A stretch of 29,427 nt of DNA from positions 1-29,427 of the IMG/VR virus record IMGVR_UViG_3300020428_001135; one strand, given 5' to 3'. Shown piece after piece: positions 5,975 to 13,651 of this stretch. Both the position numbers and the translations under genes were made by a program. The notes beneath the pieces are model-generated. The model was not told the origin of the DNA, ran no database searches, and saw nothing but the letters and a program-made list of their open reading frames with translations. Numbering within the stretch: position 1 is the stretch's first letter; each line of letters begins with the position of its first letter. This stretch comes from a virus.

Positions 5975-7434
5975 TATATCTCCTCAAACAAATTATTGAA
6001 CTGCGAACTTGCATTTACAGTTCTCTTTCCAGTAGCACCTCTTGTTCCAATAATCGACATCCAAAACTTTGAAAACTCTTCTATCACAAGATTTGCTTCA
6101 TCTCTGCTACTTGTAGCAAAAATAGCTTCAACGACATCTTTGAAGTATACTCTATCAAATCGTTCGTCTACTAACATAGCAGGAATAGTATTATTGTCGT
6201 ATTTTCTATTTGCTTCTTGTACTGCATTAATGTGCATCCATACATTGTGTCCCATCATTATTGCATAAGAAAAACTATCCCAACTAGTTTTACCTTCTTT
6301 TCCTATTTTATTTAGGTCTCCTGGACCATATATACAAATGTCTTTAGCCATTAATTCTGCAGTAATAGGAGAGTCTAAGAAACTTGTATGTTTTCCTTCT
6401 CTAACAAATGCAGTACCAAACGGCGTAGTATCTGTAGATAAACTTTTGTCATCTATACTAGGAACCATTCTGTATACCCATTTAGATCTATCTTGGGTTT
6501 CTAGTTCGCAATATATTTGTCCATTCGCTGTTGCTAAAAACGGACTAGCACAGTCAAATGTTACAGTAAAGTTTTCGTTATGATACTTACGAACTGCTCT
6601 TTGTATATCAGTAAGTAGTGTAGCCCATTCTAGTTTGCTTGTGCCTAAAAAGTGCATTACATCATGTATACCTTTTTCTAGTAATCCGTCAAATCTTAGT
6701 GCAACTAGTCGTTTCAAAACAAGATGCACATCACACATATTCTGTCCACCCATTGACCATCCATTAAAGTGATCATTAGGATATTTTTTAGGATCACAAT
6801 AGTCTTTCATCTGATTATACCAGTCATCTGCATCAGCATGATTTTCGCCTTGTAAAACATTTAGGAATTTACAAGCACCAGATCTATTTTTCATCCAATA
6901 ATCGTTATTGATACGTGTGGCATTTACTGCATCTTGGTAGTTGTCAATACCAGTAGCTTTTGCACCCTCGGGTGAACGTGAAACCCAAGCCGGAATATCT
7001 AATATCATTCCATAGTCCATGTAAGCATCCATCCATCGTAGAACACCATCACGTTTCTTTTGTGCTTTAGGACAATTAGGATCTTTCCAATCGCCTTCCC
7101 AAACACCTTTACCTATTTGAAATCCACCAGAGTCTCCTAATATCCAACTGTTATTTCTATCTCTGTTCCGAACCATATCTTCTTTAGGAGAATCTTTGTT
7201 AATATCTAGCTCAGCATGACCTGCAGAATACAAAGTCCATTTGTACTGAAATTGACCCTGTGTTGGATTAATGTAATTAAGACCTTCTACACCATTTTTT
7301 AAGTTACTAGGTATTCTTGACGTTTCAACATATTCATCAAAACGTTGTTTTCCAACATATGTAGCATAAAATCCGCTTAAAGCTGGAAGAAATCTAGCAT
7401 AATCTTTTTGTTGTGCAGTTAAGTCTGTAATCAT
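5974..7434 (-). CDS. dpdA: DpdA-like (TGT-superfamily) DNA deazaguanine transglycosylase
   Basis: TGT enzymes exchange guanine for a 7-deazaguanine in tRNA; their DpdA relatives do the same in DNA. In this 486-residue protein the TGT landmarks appear in order and at near-canonical spacing: ILGDSGGFQIG with Asp101-Ser102-Gly-Gly-Phe-Gln106, ILDIP with Asp146, WSMGGQN (227-232) at the GG(L)AVG position, HFLGTSK (261-267), and TFDCASP with Asp294 as the expected nucleophile. The CxCxxC...H zinc site of bacterial TGT is not seen after Asp294. A 150-residue C-terminal region differs from tRNA enzymes, and no PUA domain is obvious. FolE and a QueD-like gene nearby make a DNA role more likely than tRNA queuosine. 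ATG at 7434 overlaps the previous TGA (ATGA). Confidence 0.82.
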   Translation of the reverse strand: MITDLTAQQKDYARFLPALSGFYATYVGKQRFDEYVETSRIPSNLKNGVEGLNYINPTQGQFQYKWTLYSAGHAELDINKDSPKEDMVRNRDRNNSWILGDSGGFQIGKGVWEGDWKDPNCPKAQKKRDGVLRWMDAYMDYGMILDIPAWVSRSPEGAKATGIDNYQDAVNATRINNDYWMKNRSGACKFLNVLQGENHADADDWYNQMKDYCDPKKYPNDHFNGWSMGGQNMCDVHLVLKRLVALRFDGLLEKGIHDVMHFLGTSKLEWATLLTDIQRAVRKYHNENFTVTFDCASPFLATANGQIYCELETQDRSKWVYRMVPSIDDKSLSTDTTPFGTAFVREGKHTSFLDSPITAELMAKDICIYGPGDLNKIGKEGKTSWDSFSYAIMMGHNVWMHINAVQEANRKYDNNTIPAMLVDERFDRVYFKDVVEAIFATSSRDEANLVIEEFSKFWMSIIGTRGATGKRTVNASSQFNNLFEEI

Positions 7435-7691
7435 GAATCAGCTCTCCACCTATACACTTCTGGGATACAAAAATTTCTGCCCCATTTACAAGTATTATCT
7501 TCTTTGCATACACGTTCGTGTTTACTGTTTTCCCAACAATCACCTGTTAGTCCTCGCATCTTTACAAGTTTCGCAAATCCATCATCTATTGATAGCATAA
7601 TAATAGAAGGAAAAATTAAGCCCATGGTTACAATCCAAAAGAATGCCCAACCAAAGCCTTTATTATGATATGGTTGATTTGGATCACTCAT
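7431..7691 (-). CDS. Small membrane protein with cysteine-rich exterior
   Basis: An 86-residue protein with one clear hydrophobic segment (about 13-34, FGWAFFWIVTMGLIFPSIIML) and a C-terminal part holding four cysteines (GDCW, RVCK, NTCK, NFC) between about residues 50 and 76. This layout suggests a single-pass protein with two disulfides outside the cytoplasm. No family recognised. Its start overlaps the sliding clamp stop (TAATG) and its end overlaps dpdA, so it shares the clamp promoter. Confidence 0.7.
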   Translation of the reverse strand: MSDPNQPYHNKGFGWAFFWIVTMGLIFPSIIMLSIDDGFAKLVKMRGLTGDCWENSKHERVCKEDNTCKWGRNFCIPEVYRWRADS

Positions 7692-8419
7692 TATTTGCTC
7701 TGAGCTGGTAGTATATAGTCGTATTTTACCATACCACTGTCTACTGAAATTTGCATAGCACCTTGATCACTCAAACTCATAGTTAAATTACCGTCTAAGT
7801 TAAGTATAGATTGAACTTGTGCTACAGGCCAACTCCAAGTATGTGCGAGTGTGCCTTCTATTCCGTGATGGAAAACAAATTCACCTGCATGTGTACTTTG
7901 ATCACCGAACGCAAAAACAAGATTACCATCTTTTGTACTAACATTAAAGTTAGGCTCTTCTGAATGTGCGGCACTCATTAGTTTCATTCTTGCAATACTT
8001 GCCACACTTGGGGCAAATGTAACTTGCCACTGGGCACCTTTAAATTTTACTGTTTTAAGTTTTTCGTCAATGATTGCTTTGTTCATAAAACGATAATCAT
8101 TTTGGAAATCACCAGCCGCATTTTCAAAATGAATATGTGTAGGAACAGTTTCTCCGTTTCTTTCTGCTTTTACAACTTCTATCTTTGCATCTTTTTGATA
8201 TTCTGGATTCTTTAAATGCAATGCAAGTTTGTCTAAATTTGGCATACCAAAAGTATTTTGAAATTCGCCTACTGCTGACTGTGCTTCAGCAGATAGTATA
8301 ACACTACGGTCTTCAGCCATAGAGTCAATCTGTGTTCCTTCTTCGTTTGTAACTTTTACCAAGCTCAAGAACCCTAAAGCATGAGTGTGTGCTACAATAT
8401 CTTGTAAGATGTCTTTCAT
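7691..8419 (-). CDS. 45: Sliding clamp, T4 gp45-like
   Basis: A 242-residue protein (T4 gp45 is 228) forming the trimeric DNA clamp that gives processivity to the replicative polymerase and, in T4, activates late transcription. It has two similar beta-alpha-beta halves: an N-terminal half with a long helix and an NLDKLALHLKNPEY segment, and a C-terminal half from about 130 (AQWQVTFAPSVASIARM). GNLVFAFGDQSTHAGEFVFHHGIEG and the final GMVKYDYILPA strand match gp45 of marine T4-like phages. The polymerase in this window ends in a clamp-binding tail. It has its own sigma-70 promoter and TAGGAGAA SD. No clamp-loader genes (44, 62) are adjacent. Confidence 0.88.
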   Translation of the reverse strand: MKDILQDIVAHTHALGFLSLVKVTNEEGTQIDSMAEDRSVILSAEAQSAVGEFQNTFGMPNLDKLALHLKNPEYQKDAKIEVVKAERNGETVPTHIHFENAAGDFQNDYRFMNKAIIDEKLKTVKFKGAQWQVTFAPSVASIARMKLMSAAHSEEPNFNVSTKDGNLVFAFGDQSTHAGEFVFHHGIEGTLAHTWSWPVAQVQSILNLDGNLTMSLSDQGAMQISVDSGMVKYDYILPAQSK

Positions 8420-8439
8420 ATTATTCTCCTATTGTTATT

Positions 8440-8468
8440 ATTATAGTATCTAAGTGGTTGAAAGTCAA
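8440..8468 (-). promoter_or_regulatory. Sigma-70-type promoter for the sliding clamp operon
   Basis: Minus-strand TTGACT (8463-8468), a 17-bp spacer, then TATAAT (8440-8445). Eleven of twelve hexamer bases match consensus. The -35 box overlaps the stop of the dehydrogenase gene. The predicted start near 8433 leaves a leader of about 14 nt with SD TAGGAGAA. It would transcribe the clamp, the dpdA-like gene and the following string of small genes. Confidence 0.85.
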
Positions 8469-9250
8469 GTGTTTTTCCTAACTTTATTGTTATATTCTAC
8501 CGCTGATCTTATGATATTTAGATCGATGCCGGCATTGTCTGCTGATTTTAGGATAGCATTTGCATCCTTTGGAAAGCAATGACCACCAAAGCCTCTTTCT
8601 TCTGTGACCTTAGTATGACTATGTCCTATTCTAGGATCTTCGCCAATTTCTTGAGCTACTTTATCGAAGTCTATATTTAATTTTTTGCACATATCAAATA
8701 TCTGATTAAAGAAACTTACCTTAGTTGCTAAAAATGCATTGCGAAATACCTTTGCAATTATTAATTCTTTAGGTTCGCTTATAATAATGTTCTTGCCACA
8801 GTTATTAAAAACTTCCGTCCAATACGGAATATCGTCTCCGCCAAGAGATATATTTTCACAATCTAATAAATCTTTTGTTGCAGTTTTAGATCTCAAGTAC
8901 TCAGGACTAAAAGTTATGTTATGTTTAGGAAATTTTTGTTTCAGATTAAACCAACCATCAATACTAATAGTGCTTTTTATAAGTACGGGAATGTTTTCTT
9001 TTGTTTGAGACAATACTTCAAAAATGTTTGACATATTACATGCACCATCATAGTCTTCAGGAGTGCTTACACAAACTATTACACTTTCTGAATTATAATC
9101 ACTAATCCTACCTAAAAAAGTTTTCTGTTTGCCTAAAATTCTATAGTATTCTGGATCAACAATTTGTGTCATGTAATCAAAATCGTTAAGTAATTTTTCG
9201 TGAGCTTGACCTACAGACCCATATCCGGCAATTATAATGTATCCAGTCAT
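8465..9250 (-). CDS. UDP-glucose/GDP-mannose dehydrogenase-like protein, short form
   Basis: Family members oxidise a nucleotide sugar to the uronate with two NAD+. This 261-residue protein has the N-terminal Rossmann motif AGYGSVGQAH (Gly9, Gly11, Gly14), the SPEYLR segment (115-120), the central-domain AKVFRNAFLATKVSFFNQ (166-183, with Lys167 and Asn171) and FGGHCFPKD (221-229) with catalytic Cys225 and Lys228. Cellular enzymes have about 430 residues; the C-terminal nucleotide-sugar domain is missing and the N-terminal domain is short. The active-site residues remain, so a reduced but working enzyme is possible. It follows phosphomannomutase and cytidylyltransferase genes in one operon. 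ATG at 9250 overlaps the small gene upstream (ATGA). Confidence 0.85.
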   Translation of the reverse strand: MTGYIIIAGYGSVGQAHEKLLNDFDYMTQIVDPEYYRILGKQKTFLGRISDYNSESVIVCVSTPEDYDGACNMSNIFEVLSQTKENIPVLIKSTISIDGWFNLKQKFPKHNITFSPEYLRSKTATKDLLDCENISLGGDDIPYWTEVFNNCGKNIIISEPKELIIAKVFRNAFLATKVSFFNQIFDMCKKLNIDFDKVAQEIGEDPRIGHSHTKVTEERGFGGHCFPKDANAILKSADNAGIDLNIIRSAVEYNNKVRKNT

Positions 9251-9417
9251 TCAGTATCCTCTATGCAGACGAACCCTACACCTGGTTCTGCCTCTTGTTC
9301 TTCTATGATAGCATTTTTCCAGCATTCGTATGAGCCTGTATAATAATTAATTGATTCTCCAGTTACAGTTCCGTTAGCAAGAATAGTAACCATTACAAGT
9401 ATGTAACCATATATCAT
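9247..9417 (-). CDS. Tiny protein with signal-peptide-like N-terminus
   Basis: A 56-residue open frame I translated in the gap between the dehydrogenase and cytidylyltransferase genes. It begins MIYGYILVMVTILANGTVTG, a hydrophobic stretch resembling a signal peptide or membrane anchor. The rest is acidic (NAIIEEQEAEPGVGFVCIEDTE) with two cysteines (32 and 51) that could pair. It overlaps both neighbours by exactly ATGA (9414-9417 and 9247-9250), which strongly supports it as a real gene. No family recognised; probably exported to the periplasm or membrane. Confidence 0.72.
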   Translation of the reverse strand: MIYGYILVMVTILANGTVTGESINYYTGSYECWKNAIIEEQEAEPGVGFVCIEDTE

Positions 9418-9818
9418 TCGCAAATCCTCTTTCGTAAATCAGTTGTACTAAATCTATGATCTCTTTTGTTAAAATATAATTCAATTCCTAAACGTCTACA
9501 AATATCTTTTCCAGTAAAGTCTTTATCTTTATATTCTTCACCTAATATACGTATATCTATTTGATACATTTCAAGTATGTCTTCTACATCTTTTTCTGTT
9601 GTGTAAGGAATAATTTCGTCAACATATTTTACACCTTTTAATTGGGTATAACGTTCTACAATAGTTTGAATTGGCTTGTTCTTTTCTGGTCTGTCTATGG
9701 TAGGATCTAATTGTAGTCCTGCAACCAAATAATCGCATTTATTTTTTGACTCTCTAAGCATTGCAATGTGGCCTGCATGTAGCAAATCAAATGCACTAAA
9801 GGTTATTCCAACTTTCAA
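9414..9818 (-). CDS. Cytidylyltransferase (glycerol-3-phosphate cytidylyltransferase-like)
   Basis: These enzymes make CDP-activated alcohols or sugars from CTP. The 134-residue protein is the size of TagD and has its motifs: ITFSAFDLLHAGHIAML with HAGH (14-17), RPEKNKPIQTIVERY (43-57, the substrate and dimer segment), and RFSTTDLRKRI (122-132), the RTxGISTT-like signature. The start is TTG at 9818, supported by SD AGGAG seven bases upstream and by overlap with the phosphomannomutase stop. In context it may act on a phosphorylated sugar or polyol in the same pathway as phosphomannomutase and the dehydrogenase. Confidence 0.85.
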   Translation of the reverse strand: MKVGITFSAFDLLHAGHIAMLRESKNKCDYLVAGLQLDPTIDRPEKNKPIQTIVERYTQLKGVKYVDEIIPYTTEKDVEDILEMYQIDIRILGEEYKDKDFTGKDICRRLGIELYFNKRDHRFSTTDLRKRICE

Positions 9819-10540
9819 TTAGCTACTCCTGTTTTTTGCAGATTTTCTAAGATTTCTTTAGTTTCTCGCCAGTTCTTAACTTGTTTAGCAACTCCACCTC
9901 TTTCTTTTACTGCATAAGCTAAACTAAAATCGTTGCCATCAGGATCCATTCTATCTCCAAAGAAGAATAGTTTTTCGTCTTCTTTAAAATGACTTACAAT
10001 TTGTCTTTTATCTTTTCCTTTAGATATAATATCTATACCTGTTTCTCCGCCGACTACTGCACTTACATCTGGAAATTTATTGTTTACTGCTTCAGCTATG
10101 TTTACACGTTCTTCACTTTGCATATCCCAATAATAGTAGTCTTTTCTTTGTACTTTATCAGCTTTTCTACCAACTACGGAAAAGTTTATCATACCTGGAC
10201 GATGTTCTATGTGCTTACCTGTTTTAGTTTGGTATTCACTTCCTTGCAAATGGTTTTCTAAAAATGCCAATAGTTCAGCAGATGGTTTCCAGTTGTTTGT
10301 GTATACATTTTTTTGCTTTTCCCATATGTCATTACCATTACAGTTGTAACATTTGTTTACACTTTTACATATTTCTATTCCTAGTTGCTCTACAGTTTTA
10401 GGATTATCACTACCTGTAACTAAAGACACAGGATTTTGTTGTGCAAAATACATAAACCATAATGCAAATTCAGATTGTATTCTTTTACGGCTTGGAGTTA
10501 GTGTGCCGTCTACGTCAAATAAGAAATGATTCCTATTCAC
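9815..10540 (-). CDS. Phosphomannomutase-like HAD phosphatase superfamily protein
   Basis: A 241-residue HAD type IIB protein most like the eukaryotic-type phosphomannomutase (mannose-6-P to mannose-1-P). The catalytic FDVDGTLTPSRK lies at 8-19 (Asp9, Asp11), followed by SLVTGSD (39-45), a cap with HRPGMINFSVVGR (112-124), GGETGIDIISKGKDKRQ (163-179) and FFFGDRMDPDGNDF (193-206). Arg and Asn of the cap motif are those used for the sugar phosphate in the family. The start codon is GTG at 10540 with SD AAGGAG; it overlaps the PsiE gene by eight bases. Likely partner of the cytidylyltransferase and dehydrogenase downstream in making an activated sugar for surface, DNA or virion glycosylation. 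Confidence 0.86.
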   Translation of the reverse strand: MNRNHFLFDVDGTLTPSRKRIQSEFALWFMYFAQQNPVSLVTGSDNPKTVEQLGIEICKSVNKCYNCNGNDIWEKQKNVYTNNWKPSAELLAFLENHLQGSEYQTKTGKHIEHRPGMINFSVVGRKADKVQRKDYYYWDMQSEERVNIAEAVNNKFPDVSAVVGGETGIDIISKGKDKRQIVSHFKEDEKLFFFGDRMDPDGNDFSLAYAVKERGGVAKQVKNWRETKEILENLQKTGVAN

Positions 10541-10940
10541 TATTTTTCTCCTTTATATCTAGTTTTTCTAAACTTAATTTTTCCTTTGCACTCATTAAAT
10601 AAGCGGCACTTGCAAGTACAAGAATTGCTCCTGCTTCTGCAATAAGCACCCAAGGATCAGCATCCTTTGAATGTAATATAATTAATCTACATAATGCTGT
10701 CATAGCAATAATAATTGGTAATGTTACAGGTATTCTATTACTAATAAAGTAGGCTCCTACCATTCCAACTATTTCAGTGTAAATAAATAGCAAAAATAGA
10801 TCAGCAAGTTGTATTTGTTTTGCAACCCACATATCCCATACTGAGGTTCCTGCGGCAACAACAGTTAAACAACCTATAAATGCTAACATACCTTTTTCTG
10901 TTAAGGTAGTTGTCCAATGCAATCTTTTATTAACTTCCAT
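10533..10940 (-). CDS. PsiE-like phosphate-starvation membrane protein
   Basis: A 135-residue protein with four hydrophobic segments. The segment ADLFLLFIYTEIVGMVGAYF followed by RIPVTLPIIIAMTALCRLIIL (about 46-88) is the recognisable core of the PsiE family, whose bacterial members are induced under phosphate starvation. Their molecular function is not established. I start at ATG 10940 because SD GGAGAG lies five bases upstream, while the in-frame ATG at 10958 would sit inside the polymerase gene without an SD. Marine phages often carry phosphate-stress genes. It is directly behind DNA polymerase and would be made at the same time. Confidence 0.8.
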   Translation of the reverse strand: MEVNKRLHWTTTLTEKGMLAFIGCLTVVAAGTSVWDMWVAKQIQLADLFLLFIYTEIVGMVGAYFISNRIPVTLPIIIAMTALCRLIILHSKDADPWVLIAEAGAILVLASAAYLMSAKEKLSLEKLDIKEKNSE

Positions 10941-10941
10941 A

Positions 10942-13611
10942 TTACTCTCCAAAGTCAAACAAGCTACTAAATGTGTTTTGTTGTTTAGTATCTTCTAAAT
11001 TATAGTTTAGCACACCAATAAGATTGTCAAGTTTATTGTCAATAATAGTTTCTTCCATAGCATCATTATCAAATGGAAGTTCTTTAAACCAATCTGGTAT
11101 ACGTAATTCATCTGTAGGATATGCAACACTAGTATAACCAAGTGGGTTATTTTTAAGTTTACATACAATAACTTTCATTCCGTCAACTATTTCCTGCGAA
11201 TACTTGTCTCCGTTCATACGTTTTAGTGTATTCCAGTTAATACTTGCTCTAACATGTCCAGGCATATTTGCCTTTCCTTGTTTTTCTTCTAACCTTCTAT
11301 AGTGTCCAACTTTATTAGCACGTTTAGGAGAGCCTTTCTCCCAACCGGGACGTTCTTTAAAGTCTCGCCTAAATTCTGTAATACGTTGTAGTACTTGCTC
11401 CTGTGGAATATCTGTAAGCACCATTAGTAATAGCTCGCTTAAAAACTGTTGCATGAAAACTGGCGTATCAGATCTTCGTAAGTCTAGCCCCATTGCTTTT
11501 ACTTTACCGGGCTTACCGTCTATGTCACTTCTAAAGCCTTCAATATCATATACCAGTGCCGCATAACGTTTTTTAGTAATATAAAGTCCGCTTTCTGCTA
11601 CAATTTCTCTACCTGCGGCAATAACATCTGATCTGCTTTTAGGACAATGAAATGCAGTTAACATAAACTTTTCAAATGTTGTATTTGCTTCTTCTGCAAC
11701 TTGGTCGTATAGGGTAATAACGTTATCTTTTGACCAAGGAATATTACCAGCCTCGATATCTTTTTTAAGTGTAGGATAAGCACTAAAATAAACAGAATCT
11801 GTATCACCATATATAACTGCTTGGCCTACATGATCATATGTTCCTGTTATTACCTTGTTTACCTCAGCACTCATATGCTTAACAATAGTCCTACCAGACA
11901 ATGTTGTTGACTGACCAATACGTTTATCAAAGAATCTACAACCAGGATTAAGTATAGCACCATATAAACTGTTTAAGTTAATCTTTTTAACAAGTTGTCT
12001 TTTGTCCCAATATTCAGTTTCTATTGCATTGCCGGCATCTTTTGCTTTTTTAAGTTGGGCTTGTAACTCTTTACGTTCTGCATACCAACGTGCAAGGATT
12101 CCAGGTATAACACCTTCAAACTCGGTTGTAAAAATAGTGCCATTGGAACTAAGCATCCAAGGCATGTTGCTGTCAAATACCAGCTTGTAGATTTCAGCAC
12201 CACTCATTACTTGACTTTCTTGATTTTCAAAGTCAACTGTAATGGCAATGTCTTTTCTCTTTTCCATGACTGCTTCGTATTCTTCTGAGCCGAACTTTCC
12301 TTCCCATGCTCCTGCAAAAGACTTCTTTTGCAGTACCATTGCATCATGTAGCATTGCTTCTGTATGCTCAGCACGTAGTTGTCCAACAATAGTTTCTGGA
12401 GCCATATTCAATGCACGAATTACACTAGGATACAGACTGTTTAAGTCCATTGACCCAATCCATTTATGCAAACCTTTTTTAGGAAATGCTACATAAGCAC
12501 CTGCGGCCGCAGTATTTTCGTCATCACGTTTTGGTCTGTTAGGAACTTGTAGTCCTCTATGATGAGCTTCGTTGATAATTGCTTGTTCTGTAACTGCTAC
12601 TGCACCCATAGTGGTTTGAAGCAAAACAGTATTTGCATGTGCTAGTTCGTTACTTAGATCAATAAATCTTAGTTTTTTGTCCAGCTTGTCCAGTAATGCG
12701 GTATCTTGTATGTTGTATTCAATGAACTTTCTAAAGTCATTGTTGTACAGTTGATCCAAAGTTCCTTCATACGGAACCTTATTCTCTCCAACTTCGAGCT
12801 CGCCAATTGCATCAAGTCTATAAGTGTGTCTTTCTTCATATGTATATTTACGATATAATTCTAAACTATCTAAATGTACCCTGCCTACTAGGTCATAGGT
12901 TACAGCTGATTTGCCATACTTTTCATATTCACGTTTTTTAGGAAGTTGTTTCCATAAGCAAAATCTTCTTGTGTCATCTTTGCTTAGTACCCTACTAGTT
13001 CTATTTACTGTATAAGGTATATCATAACCTTCACTGTTCCAGCCTGATAATATATCAGCATCTTCGATTAATGTTAAGAAAGTGTCGATCATTTCACCTT
13101 CTTTTTCAAACAACATTACATTTTCAATGCCTTCAAGTTCTTTCTTTGCTTGATCCATTGTAAGTGTTTTAGGAGGAACGGCTAAACATATCATTGTTTC
13201 CATCCACTGTAAGTAAACACTTATACTTGTAATTGGCATAAACGGATCTGCAGGATCAGCAAAGCCTCGTTCTGGATCATAATCTGTCTCAATATCGAAA
13301 AATGCAATGTTTAGTTTAGGTGCATCTTGATTGAGATAATTTTCACTTAGGCATTGGAATATAGGATTTATGTCGCTTTCAAAAAGTTCTTTATTTTTGT
13401 TGATAGCAACTTCTTTACGAAAGTCTTTTGTATTTTTAGAAACAATTCTAGTTAAAGGATCACCATATATACTTTTATGTTTACCTTTTAGCTCTTTGTA
13501 ATAGAATGTATATTTTACGGGATATTCGTGAAATCTTCGCTTGCCGTCTACTCTTTCAACGACCTTAATTATGTCTTGATCGCGATCAAAGACCGCATCT
13601 ACGTAACTCAT
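10942..13611 (-). CDS. 43: Family B DNA polymerase, T4 gp43-like
   Basis: The replicative polymerase with 3'-5' proofreading. In 889 residues (T4 gp43 is 898) I see Exo I FFDIETDYD (Asp106, Glu108), Exo II SGWNSEGYDIPY (Asp197), Exo III YNIQDTALLD (Asp303), Pol A MDLNSLYPSVI (Asp389), Pol B KKINLNSLYGA (552-561) and Pol C YGDTDSVY (601-608, Asp603 and Asp605). The C-terminus SSLFDFGE looks like the clamp-binding tail of T4 gp43, and a gp45-like clamp is encoded downstream. All catalytic carboxylates are present and no intein or split is seen. The ATG is preceded by SD AGGAGAG and a 5-bp/8-nt hairpin that resembles the T4 autoregulatory operator. Confidence 0.97.
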   Translation of the reverse strand: MSYVDAVFDRDQDIIKVVERVDGKRRFHEYPVKYTFYYKELKGKHKSIYGDPLTRIVSKNTKDFRKEVAINKNKELFESDINPIFQCLSENYLNQDAPKLNIAFFDIETDYDPERGFADPADPFMPITSISVYLQWMETMICLAVPPKTLTMDQAKKELEGIENVMLFEKEGEMIDTFLTLIEDADILSGWNSEGYDIPYTVNRTSRVLSKDDTRRFCLWKQLPKKREYEKYGKSAVTYDLVGRVHLDSLELYRKYTYEERHTYRLDAIGELEVGENKVPYEGTLDQLYNNDFRKFIEYNIQDTALLDKLDKKLRFIDLSNELAHANTVLLQTTMGAVAVTEQAIINEAHHRGLQVPNRPKRDDENTAAAGAYVAFPKKGLHKWIGSMDLNSLYPSVIRALNMAPETIVGQLRAEHTEAMLHDAMVLQKKSFAGAWEGKFGSEEYEAVMEKRKDIAITVDFENQESQVMSGAEIYKLVFDSNMPWMLSSNGTIFTTEFEGVIPGILARWYAERKELQAQLKKAKDAGNAIETEYWDKRQLVKKINLNSLYGAILNPGCRFFDKRIGQSTTLSGRTIVKHMSAEVNKVITGTYDHVGQAVIYGDTDSVYFSAYPTLKKDIEAGNIPWSKDNVITLYDQVAEEANTTFEKFMLTAFHCPKSRSDVIAAGREIVAESGLYITKKRYAALVYDIEGFRSDIDGKPGKVKAMGLDLRRSDTPVFMQQFLSELLLMVLTDIPQEQVLQRITEFRRDFKERPGWEKGSPKRANKVGHYRRLEEKQGKANMPGHVRASINWNTLKRMNGDKYSQEIVDGMKVIVCKLKNNPLGYTSVAYPTDELRIPDWFKELPFDNDAMEETIIDNKLDNLIGVLNYNLEDTKQQNTFSSLFDFGE

Positions 13612-13621
13612 TTTCTCTCCT

Positions 13622-13639
13622 CGTTGCTTATGGCCAACG
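13622..13639 (-). promoter_or_regulatory. Hairpin at gene 43 ribosome binding site, candidate translational operator
   Basis: The minus-strand RNA would read CGUUG-GCCAUAAG-CAACG, a perfect 5-bp stem with an 8-nt loop, and its last stem base directly abuts the SD AGGAG (13617-13621) of gene 43. In T4 and RB69, gp43 represses its own translation by binding a hairpin of the same size, 5 bp and 8 nt, at the same place. The loop here differs from the T4 loop as I remember it (AAUAACUC). Structure and place are seen; the autoregulatory role is inferred by homology. Confidence 0.6.
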
Positions 13640-13651
13640 TACCTTCTACAT

